Source: Aplidium turbinatum (Eukaryota; Chordata; Ascidiacea; Aplousobranchia; Polyclinidae). Taken from it: DNA of 64,000 nucleotides. This document shows positions 40,201 through 52,200 of the stretch, piece by piece; positions within the stretch are counted from its first letter, which is position 1, and each line of letters opens with the position of its first letter. The notes beneath the pieces were generated by a model. It saw only the letters and a list, made by a program, of their open reading frames with translations. It did no database searches and was not told where the DNA came from. The stretch covers positions 19,599,996 to 19,663,995 of the forward strand of contig OU964926.1 in the NCBI GenBank assembly GCA_918807975.1, in the 5' to 3' direction. Made by a program: the position numbers and the translations under genes.

Positions 40201-43200
40201 GAAGATCATTTACATTGTTAAATGTTATTGTAGCTGCAAATATATAGGTAACAGAAATTTAATTCAATTGTTTGCTCAGTGGTGTTGCTTTGCACATTGT
40301 CGCATTCGCACCAGTGTCAATGTGTTCCCTTGCGGTCTACAAATTTGCAATGGTGATATACAAACCCTTTTATCTTCACATAGCGACTCAATGTTTTCAG
40401 TATCTTTTGCAAGACCCTTATTTTCCACTTGGCTAAGTTCCATATTGTTCAGGAAGCTTTTAAAGAGCGACTACTTGCTAAATGCGACAACAACTCCAGA
40501 CGAGATCTTGTAATCGTTTGTCACATCAAAAATAGGCAGACTCTGCTATTTTTACTCACTATGTTTAAAGCGTTCTTGTTTGATATTGTCTCAATGATCC
40601 TGGTAGTTACAAAACACTCCTGTTGAATTGTTCCCTGCATTAGCTGAATATCTTTTTGTTGTGAGCTAAACTTCTTCACCATTGTTCAACTGAACTTCAT
40701 TCAGCAATTTTCTGAACTCTTTTGCTTCTGATAGGTCAAATCTTTGCTTAGACCTCCCAGGGAACTACCAACTTCAGTTCCAAAGAATTATGACGTTTTT
40801 TTACATAAAACCAAACATTTGTTCGAGTTAGATTGATGAAAACTGATAAGATATTCATCTGGGATGGGCAAGAGATATTGTATATCAATGGCTTTCAAAG
40901 AACAAGGATGGTCTACTTGGGTTGATTGCGACGTCATTGTCGAAGCTTCGTTTGTCTGCCGGTACGAATAGGCTTAGCAGCCAGGTTTAGTATTTTTTGC
41001 AAAAGTATTCTTTATCGACGTTATTTTTCATTTTCAACCTAAGGTCACTCCCCGAAACGAATTGAAATATAAATTTGTCAACAACTTCAAGCTATTTGGT
41101 GCAGTTGTGAAATTCGTAGGCTTGGCTTTGCCCCAGACAGCAAAATTGTCGTTTTTACATTGATTGAACATCTGCAGACTGCATATGTGCTCAATCAGTT
41201 TCATATGAGGTTGTTTTTAATTTGCAGAGAGTTAGACATTAAAATTTGATAACTTTCTTAAATGCGCATTTTTTATTTATTTTTTGCCAGCTGGCATTTT
41301 CATTGTGTTTCACCAATGGTGAATTGGAAACAATTAATTGGCGTCGCCATTTTGTATCAGCTGCGAATGCAAAGTTTTTATAGGAGTTCACTCTCTTGAC
41401 GATTACTTATCTGATAATTTTGATAACTTTATAATGAAAGCAATTATCGCTGGCAAATTTCTAGTCGACAATAGCAAACAATTATACTTGTACTGTATAT
41501 ATATATATTTAAAGGCATGACAAGTTGTTTCGGTCTCAACTCGCCATGATTAAAACTCTGCTTTAAGTTATTTATTTTAAATTGATAAACTACTTTGTTC
41601 CATGTCAAGAGCGAGCATGTTTGTTAAGTTAATATTTAGCAAACATATATTTTACATGGCAATATTTTATTTCTTCACGACGACTTGTGGTTTTGAAATA
41701 AAAATATGTTGAAGTTCACGTCATAGTAACGTTGCCTGACATCTTACATTCGCAAACCGCTTTGAATGGAGTCACACATCTTTCCCCTGAAATTTACAAG
41801 ATATCAAATACCTCTTTGCTAATATTTGTTATTGGTCAAAGACCAAATGTATGAGTTACGACTTACGCCATTCGTAAATAGTATCAATGTCATGGGTCGT
41901 ATTGACCGTTTTCCTTTCGTCTCTTAAAAGTTATTTGTTTAAGAAATAAAACAAATGTAATTTTGGCTAAACGACAAGTTATCTTATGCACAAAATGGCT
42001 TTGTTTCCAGCAATTAGTGCATGCAATCGTCATCACAGCGAAAAACCTATGAGGTTGAATTAACAAAAATTTTCAATTATTTTCATTTGTTTGTGGTTAT
42101 TATACGCTAAATTGACGTAAAAGCAAAATATCATCAGGATAGTTGGCTCACAAAAGATGTGGTTCAATTCCTGTTATAACTTTACCTCTGAACCTAAGAT
42201 GGGCCAAGATGAGTCTGATAGATAAACGATTGTATTAAGAGAGCTGCTGACTACCTAGGTCAGGCTTAAGTGGCTTTGTTTATTCTACGCTGATTTTTTA
42301 CCATTAAACCAGCTTCGCTTGCCAGACAAAAATCAAGGGTCTTGCCGTGTAGATTTACTTGAGATCACTGGGTTTTGGATTCAGTTTGAGCTGTTTTCTT
42401 GTTGTTTTCGGGGTCGTTAAACGATATACAGCTTAGTGGATTCTATTGCCCATTGCTTCTAACTTTACTAATATGTCTATGTCTGCCCTCACCACGACGG
42501 TTGGCTGGCAATGGTGAACAAATAACTTCCGTTGTTGTTTGACAAAAAAAATGACCCTGCCATGTATAGCCTCCTTCCCCCTTTCTCTCTACCGTTAAGA
42601 AAATTCCATCAAGGTTCTGACAAAACTCTTGAAAGCCAATTAATGCTTGAACGAAAATAACTGCTAAAGTTTATGGCGATAAACTATCCATCAACTTCAT
42701 AGTTCTTCTTGGTTTTTTGTCAATCACACCAGGGGCGTTTTAAGTAAACCTGAAAAGCCTTTGATGAATTGTGCCAACAATCGTCTTTCGCAAAGAGTGC
42801 AATTTTTGCATTTATCGAATATTTGGATTGCTTGATTATAGAACATTCCTTGAGCTCAGTGGGCGAAAACCTCTCTGTTTTATCCGTAGTGTTACAATAA
42901 TGGGCCAAAATTAGTTGAAGACACACATATAGTCCGTTTGCTTACAGCAGCACTCGTCATCGATGATCATCAATCAGATGGTCCATTTTGTAGGTGAAAA
43001 ATTTCAGACCATTTTTAATTCTTTTGCTATAACCAGTGGTCCTTAACCTTCATGCCGGGTACCGGTACCGGCTTGTGGAAATATTTATACCGGGGTGTTA
43101 AAAATATTTAGCCTATTAACATAGTTTTTTTAACATTTCTATTTCTCATCAAATTCGATAGTTCGTGTTTTTGCACTCCAGAGTCCTGCTTTAATTGGTG

Positions 43201-46200
43201 GAGAAAGATTTTTGATTTCCGACCTCTTTTTTTAATGTCATAGTTTCATAGTTTCATTCCCAATTTTTTTTTTTAGAATTTTCTTGTTAATCCACCATCT
43301 GAGTTCAACTACTTTTTGTTTTCCTTTTTCCGGAAATGGCCTGAGATCGCTATTACAGCACAAGACACTTTTACCACTCCCAAACACTCTATTTGTGTGA
43401 ATGGGGCTTTCTACAATGACAGCAGCACAAACAAAATAACGGAGTAAACTGGAAATATGCAATACCCTTCCGATGTCATTCTTATTCTCCCAAGATGGAA
43501 CCGCCTTGTTGCAGAGTTATCATTGATTTAGTATTCCAATAATGTTAAATCACTTTATATTTTTTGGTGTAACTGTATTTTAATTTGAAATTATGTTTAA
43601 TCAGCGGTCGCGGTAAAAGAAGTTTGCTTTGGCTCTTGTGTGGTTTGCCGACGTTAGGCTATATATCACATGCAACAAGGTCATCTAATTGTGGGCTTTA
43701 TTAAAATAACGGTTTCAGGTCAAATCCTTCATTCGGACTAGGTAAACTTTACAAACAAACATCCACAAACTGAAGATTAGTGAATATTCATTGTCTACTG
43801 TCTTCAAACCAATAAATCAATTCAACAAAATGACTTTTTTCATTTTTGTTGAGAGGTTAAATATCCATTGTATTTGGGCGTACGTGCTTTCAAACTGCTC
43901 TTTTTATCAGTCTGTCATCACGTGATAAATATGAGCATTTTGTGTGACTAAAAAGAAACTCAAAAGACAGATATGAAAAATGAAGACTATGTGCTTCACA
44001 TGTGAACTCCGCATTTTACGTGTTAGACAAATCATGCTTCATCATCACTATACAAGGCAGAAGGGCAATCATGCATAAATTGTAAAATGCAAAAAATGTC
44101 GTTAAAAAACTTTTTCTCAAGTTTACTTGTTTTTTTTTCAATTTTTGTAATTGCTTAATGAAGTTATCTTTGGCACTTGCTGTTAGAAAACAGCCAACAA
44201 AATTAGGAAGTCTTGCCATCGGGGTTAGGTAAACTGCATCCCCAAGTTTTCTAAGCCTGCACCTGGACGTTTACGCATGCTTGCTTTTGGGTTGCGCTGA
44301 TGAATGTCTACAAGGTTAGCAAATGTTATAGTCTAACCCTACAATATAAAACATAACATTTTTTTTTAGATTCTCTAATGTATAAATCATGGTGAACTTT
44401 GGAGGCTGGATTAAAGTATAGGATTTCCACTGTTGACTTTCGTGTGGTCCTTTCTTTTGGTTCATTTAAGAAATGCATAACAATCGAAGTTTGAAATTTT
44501 TAACACACCTTGTGTTGCATTTATCGCTTCAACAGCTCCACTCCTACTACCTTTCGCTGGGTTGCTTTTTCACCTGGAGTTTGGTAGTAACAGTAGCGTT
44601 GACAAAGAACTTTGTATTTTGGACCCCAGCCTGGGATGATTTTAAGGGCTGGGAATCTTTCCAGGCGGTCCGAAACTGTAAAAACTTGGCAATTTTGTTT
44701 GAGTCCTTGTTGTAATATACAGGCTTCTCAATTACTACATGGCTCCTTCACCAGAATGCGAGTGTGGTGCCACGGAACAGACTGCAGACCATGTCATCCA
44801 CCACTGCCTAATCCACCGGCCTCCACACGGTGCGCATGGTCTGAGAATCCTGGACGACGAGACTGCTGAGTGGCTGAAGATTTCCTGCCCTCCAATCTAG
44901 CCTGGAAAGATCGCTCATACGCCATCATCAATTACTCATACACATAGTTGTGCAAATGCCAGCATTTGATGAATGCAAAATAGCAGTAGTTTTTCTGGTG
45001 CTTGAAACTTAGTTTTGAAATTCTTGGCATCGGTTTCAATTTTTGACCCGAATTGACTCGTTCGGTCATCGACTTGCCACAGAGAAAGGGTCACCATGTG
45101 GCCATTTTTATCTCAATATTCTCATCAGGCAAATTATTCAGATATTTGCTCAATGAGATATTTCAGTTGTAAACATGCGTCATCGTTTCATCATTGCAGT
45201 TTACATAAATAAATTTGTGACACCATGCTGTGAATTCCGAAGCACACAAATTCCAACACTGAAATATTGTGACATCACCATTAATTAAACAGTTGCTAAC
45301 AAGCATGACTTGAACATTTTATCGTATTTTCTCGTCAGTACAAACACTGTCGATGTTAGAAAATACACGAAAATCTAGACCGGCACCTGGAGTGTGTGAA
45401 GACAGGAAGGCTAATGGTGTTTGTTAATCCTCTATTTCCGCTTTGCTTTCGGTTAAAGATAATCTAGGTTCCCTCATTGCGATGAGTTGAATGCGGTTAT
45501 TAGTTGCAGGTTTACTCTTCGTTTTACGAAATACTTTTTGCATTGTTTTGCTTTTTCGATGTTACAAGACGGTTAAAGTCGAATGTGGCAAAGTTTTGCT
45601 ATGAAATAAATTGTAAGTTCGGGGCTGTCTATTTGCTGTGCCTTAAATATGGTGATTCTTCTACATTGGACCATTATTTGTGCAAACGATAAAAATTCTC
45701 ATGCAGCTATACTGCACTTGTCACGTGCCGTCATTTGACGTCACAACTCTACAGCAGATACAGCAGATCGATTTTTATCAAATGTTGGCTTTCTTTTATC
45801 GCTCACAGTTTGTTTTTAAGCATTTTTCGCTTCAGGAACTTGGTTTGGTTTTGAAAAAGAAATATTGTAATCTTTTGTGTGCGTATTTGGGCAAGAACAA
45901 ACATGCTTCACTTATTGTATTACATCGGTCTCAAAATTGAATTCACTAAAAGGCTTTTTTAATATTTCCAATTTCACACCTTTTTGGCGAGATAACCACT
46001 CTTCTGATAACTCAAGGTATTAGCGCATTTTTTTTTTAAATAGCAGCCAGTTATCAGACACGCTCATACCACTCGGTTTCCTTAGCGTTTTTGTTTTATC
46101 GTTCTTAAGAGCTAAAGAAAATCGTACTTCAATGCCTAGCTTTATTTATAAGCAGAAGTTAATTTTTGCCAATTCAAAGAGTAATCAGCTTCACGAGAAT

Positions 46201-49200
46201 TGGAAATCTTGGAAGATTTGCACTGAAAATGTTTAATTAGTCTTTGAAATCGAATCGCTACACTTTGTCTATATCTGGTGTTGAATTGTATTTTTGAGGT
46301 CGCAAAGTAAAATTAAAGTTTTTATTACAATTTCACACAAATTTTATTGGTCTAATTTTATCCAATGTAAAAGTCTTGTTGCTGAAAACAGTGTAATCAA
46401 ACTTCAACATCTGGCAACTGATAACCAACCAAACTTTTCAGTATTCAACGAATCTTCTATGTATTTTGCTAGTTTACACTTTCATCATGACACCTGCATG
46501 CATAGACACGGTCTGATGAGAATTATTCAAGCGTATCGTGTATTTTTGAAGCAAATTGATCAGCACCACAGATTCAGATTCAGTGACAGAGTCAAGAATA
46601 CCCACTTTTTGATCTTTTTTGAGATTTAGTGTCAGTCTTGCATTTGTTTCTGCTTATCAAACAAATCTATTTCTAATATTGGTCTGATATGTAATGACAA
46701 AGGCCAAAAGTAACATTGATTTGCACAAAAATATCCTGTAACCTGTAAGTAACGTTGTAGGCTATAACTAAACACTAGAGTCTAGTGACTAGACTCTGTG
46801 TGTCATTGTTAAATTTTGTCCTTTTAACATCCATGTAAGTTTTGTTCCATCATGCCGTTACTATTCATAAATAACCCGCCATATTGTTACTGTTTGTATT
46901 AAACATTTTCAATAGAAAATTATCCGAAACGAATTTAACTTATGATGAAAACGAAGCCGGGCTATGAGTATGACTAAACATGGAGTTTGTTTGAAATTTA
47001 ACCTTTTTATAACGCTGTAGCAGTGTACGATCAATCAAATAGTGCGCACTTTGTCAGCCAACCGAGTTTTTCCAACAAGAAAGACTTGCTCATTTTATCG
47101 CCATTTCTCTGAGTGCAAAATATTTTAGCTTATCTGTCCTTGGTGCATTAACTGCCTAGTAAAGATTTTCCCAAAAGTCAAAGGTTGTTGTTGACTGTTT
47201 TAACAGTTTATCCTTTTGATTGGGAAATTCAGGCACGATTGAGGATTAACTGGCAATAATTTTTCAGCATTGTCTGCGGCTTCTGCTTGAATTTCTTTCC
47301 GTTCACCAGTAATATTCCACTTGTAAGTTAGAGGTCGAACATTCTAGCGTGTTTTGACTTGATAGCGACGTTGGCATGCAATTTTCGTATCAAAGTTTTC
47401 TGATAAAACGCAAGATATGATTTAGCTGGAGCCACTGGCTCGCTAGCAATTGAAGAAGATTGATACAAAACTGCCCAGTTAATAGAGCTTGTCATTTTTC
47501 TTTATCAGTGATTATTTTGTTCATTGTTTGTTTTGCTTATCCATTTTGGCGATTGTCCAATCTTGAACAACACGAATGCGAGTGGAAGAAACAATGCAGG
47601 CATAACGTTGGAATTCACAACTTGTCACTTTACTGTAATTGCATTGCGTTATCATTAACTGGTTTGATTTCTATCTTAGGTTCTCCTTACTAAGGCAGCT
47701 TTAATTTCCAGATGAAATACAACGTGATACGTTTTTGCCAGTGTTTGCAAGTTCAACTGTGATTTGTACTTTCAAACTTAACTGCTTGTATTACGCTTAA
47801 GCTAGATAAGAAATCCGTATTTGCACACGAAAAGGTAAAATTTCCAGTTTTACAAACAAAGCATTTCCGTTTTGCATTCCTGTAAAGATTTGTTAGATTT
47901 TTAACATTTTATGTAGATTAAATTTTAAAACTTTAATAGAGTTGGCTGCCATTAGACGACCTTAAAACATGAACGACAAAATTTGCCATTTTGTAGCCTA
48001 TTGGAAATGGCTCTGCTGGATGAGCAACAATAAAAGAAATTGAACTTAAAACACAACTGCTGTTACCTCTTGAATATTCCCACGCCTCTTGGAATTGCAG
48101 AGAATGTCGGTATATACAATAAGCTTTGTGTATTATGTATTTTACTCTTGACTCCCATTTTGGAAATTGATACAGTCACATTGCTTACTGGATAGCTGGA
48201 TCATTTCTATCTGTATATTCTGTTTGCTTCCTAAACATTAAGTTGCGTTAGAGCAATTTTAGTGACCTACAAAACTAGGAAAAGCAACTTTCTTGAGTTT
48301 ATTCAATAAAAAAAAAAAATTAAAACATAAAATTCCAAAAAAGTAAAAGTTTGTTAATTTGTGATAATGCCAGCATGCAAGTTGTTACGTATTCCAGCAA
48401 GAACAATCTATCTTGGAAATAATTTTGGGTCGGTTTCGGGCAGCTATATTTTTCCTCTCCGTGTTCGCTTTCCGACGGGGACGCCTTCTCGATACTCATG
48501 GTTACGGCTATTTTTACATACTCAATGAGTTTCTTGGATTTTTTTAAGCAGTCTTTGGCTTCTTATTTTAGAAATAACTCTGATCTTCACCAGAAAGATT
48601 ACATCACTTTCTGCTTGGATGGCTTGTTGAATGTCGGATTTTTTCCTGCCAAGTGTGATGAGTGCAAGTGAAAACCCAATTACATTAAAGTAACGTATGA
48701 TAAGGATAAGCTGATGTCTCAGTGGTTAATATGAGCTCACAATGGGCTTTCAACCTCGTCAGTGATCAATCAAAACCCTTAGACAACAAATTGCGAGTAA
48801 GTAGCTGAAATAATTGAGACGACGGCGTGGGGCTAAAATATCAAGTCTTGCTAAAAATAGCAGCATCAAGTTCATTTCTGAAACATCAGTAGGATTTTTA
48901 AAGGTTTAAAAATTTGGTCGCTTTCCTATGTTCTGCATTTGCTACGGGTGTTAGCCATGGCGATCATTAATAAGGTTTAGTTTAAAAGATCTGGTTTCTC
49001 CGGACGCGAACTTCATGGTCTTTGGTGTTTACTTCAGCTGGGTTATGTGTAACGCAGGATTTTGGTGAGCAATTAATTGAGCGCTTCATTTTCTCAAACA
49101 CATATTCACACCAAACAATATGGTGTATATTTCACAAGTGCAGGTACAATCGATCTGTTTTAGCCTAATGCTGCGGGTTTGGAACCCGGAACCGGCGTGC

Positions 49201-52200
49201 TACGGAACCCACAGCATCAGGCTAAAACAGGTTGTTAATATCTAGGCTACATTGCGAAATAAATAACGGTCATCTTGCTAAAAGCGAAACTCAATCTTCA
49301 ATTTACTGCAGATGGTGATTCTTCTTAAGCAGTTATTTAGAAGATTTTTTTTAATTAATTTGTTGAAAGAAAACTTGTGTATTGTTAGTTCTATTTGAGC
49401 TGAGAAAGCCTGGCTGCAGTGACAACCGTTGAAGTGCATAGCCCAGCAGTGATTGACAAAATCGCCGCCAATAAACGTTTTTGCTGGAAACCAAGCCCCA
49501 GACGTCAGTGTATTACATTTATGAACTGTGTCGAATTAATTTCTGCCGGGAGTTTGTTTTCAAGTGTGACTTTTTTGTTTACAGCAATGTTCTTATAATA
49601 AATCAATGTTTAGTTTTTGCGGAAAATGGCATTCAAAGCATGAAAGTGATAAAAATGATGTCATTGTGTACTTGGAAATCGTTGTTTCTACCGCGGGTTT
49701 TCGTTTTTAGACTTCTCTCAATTGTAAATATTTGACACTGTAGCATGTTGAACGTACACCTAATAAGGAACGGAAAATCGATGCGTAGCATTGTGAACGT
49801 TTTAAAAGTTTTGATGTCAAATCTCCAGAATTTTCACCCACATTAGATTATACGATTCCCGCAGTCTGCAGACGTTGAATATGGCCATGCTGGTCAAGTT
49901 TTGAAATTGTAAAGTATGTTTTCAACTCAGTTCACTACCGTCGCTGTTACAACAATTTTTGCAACTCCAGCTTTCCCTCAAAACGAAAGGCTTTGACAGC
50001 ATTTGTTGTAAAACTTCAAAAACCTCATTTTTTCCTTGACCACTAGAAGTGTCCTTGTTGATACTTGGAAGTGAATATTTCGCGAAGAGATATCAAATTT
50101 ATTTACAAGTAGCTTATATCGTCAGAAGTGAAGTTTTACAAGTGCAGTGAAGAAACCACCCAGATAAAAGCAATTGCCAACTGGGTGGGGTGAAGTAGCC
50201 TTGACATGTACTTGATTGATGAGCTTGAAGACGTCACACCAGAACAAACTATGATTCAAAATCTGGACACAACACTTTGTTGATTTAAAACCAATCATAA
50301 AAGACTATGAAGTCAATAGAGTTCAGGTGGGACTAAAGACCTTTGCATAGGCTACATAGCTAATCGCACCGCTATCGCATTTTCAGGTGTTCTCATGCAG
50401 CTTCCTTGGCAGAGAAATTCTTCGTCTGTGATAAGGGCGTTTTCATTTAGGCCTCAAATATTTTTTGGTTTGTATTTGATTTCTTGGTTTTCAGTCATGC
50501 TTTTGTGCAGGAAACAGATTTCATATTGTGGTAAAGTTTTTGATGAAGTCAAATATAGAGATTTCTTATGGTAATCCTAGCCAACAAATCCTTTTTTGCA
50601 TTGATTCAACGTCTGCAGACGTAATAAGGACTTGGTGGGTAAGGTAATGAAATTGTCACTTCGTTCACTTTGTTCAAGCACAAAGAAAAAGACGCAACAG
50701 AGACTTCAATTATTGCCATTGCCCAACATCTTTAAACGTTTATTGAAGTTAAAACAGAAAGTTTTGAAGTTGGCATAGCAACTGGTTTGCGCCTCATTAA
50801 CCCGAAGTCACTCATTGCAAATGCGTAGGTAGATAGGCGCTGCCCTGGCTCACTTGGTCGGAAATGGGACTCTATTTACCAACGGCCCCCCTCGCATCGT
50901 TTTCAATTGCCTGGGTCACTGTTTCGACAAAGGATTTCTTACGCGTGACCTTATGCAAACATCGTTAGAAAAAATCCTGTTATTTCTATTGTTCTGCAAG
51001 GGTAATTTATTAATCCCACAAAGAACTGTATTCAATCACAACTGAGCAGGCAAATACGATCGCATTTGTTTAACAAATGTACCAGTTGAAACGCAATGCC
51101 ACGGGCAAACCAAACTGTACGTTTTCCATGAAATTTCAGTCTATGAATTTGAATCACTGAAAACAAGTATTATTCTTGTAAATACAAGCTGTGTAATCAC
51201 CAACTTTGTCTTAGTGTAAGGTGAATTGTATATAAAAGCTTGATTTTAATCTTGTTTGATCCTTGTAGAAGAATGTTACGAGTTGCTTTCTTTAATGTTG
51301 TAATACGACATGACTTAACCGAATCGGTTTAAGTTGTCAAAATCTCTTTTTAATTGGATTTATTACAAAAATTCAAAAAAATATTTCTATATGTGTAGAT
51401 TTTTCCCTCGCTGAAGGTGGCAACTGGCAAGTCTAACCATAATAGGTTGACGAAAGCAAGTCTCACCTATGTCTATTTGAAATTCGTTTGAGTTACTCCT
51501 GTTTGTCTAATAAACGTGGTCTTACATTTTTCTGGTTTGTGAAGAATTTGATTTTTAGAGTTTTTGTTTGGATTATACTTTTTCTTTGTGAGGCAGCATT
51601 TTACACAGCACAGATAAACATGAAAGATTAAAATTGGTGTGTGTGGTGACGTCATTTATGGGAGGATACGTCTTTCCATGATATTTCTGTGATGGTTATT
51701 TTTGGCTACTTGAATAACATATTTAATCCCGACATTCGTTCTCAAGTGAAAATACAACATTCGTTCTCAACTGGAGCGAGAAAACTCGTGTACAACAAGT
51801 TGTCATCATAAACGTAATATTCCAGGGATCATGGATGTCACATTGTCACGCAACTCGTAACACCGTTAAACCGATTTATAACTTTACGTCACAGAAAATC
51901 ATAATTTTCTTTGGCACATTCAATTTATTAATGACATCATTTTTTACTGTTCCTAACAAAATTAACAGATTTTCCTGACCTTGACTGTCTTAATCGACGG
52001 TTATTTTTCAGTCCAAAGCGACAATTAGATTTGTCATCAATCACTCTTGTATTAAGGTCTAATTTTTTTCGCTTGAACTAGTAAATAAATACATCTGCTT
52101 CTGATACAATTAAGCTGTTGTATGATGTTTAGATTTGGCGTACTAAGTCATGTTGAAAGGCTATCAAATGGGTGGCCCACGGCTTGTTAGTGTGTCATCA

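Noticed and set aside
42171-42190. GGTTCAATTCC B-box-like string
   Set aside because: No A box at suitable distance and no foldable cloverleaf; probably chance.
43034-43090. CAGTGGTCCTTAACC resembling a hAT/Charlie terminus
   Set aside because: No complementary right end or 8-bp duplication found; too little to call an element.
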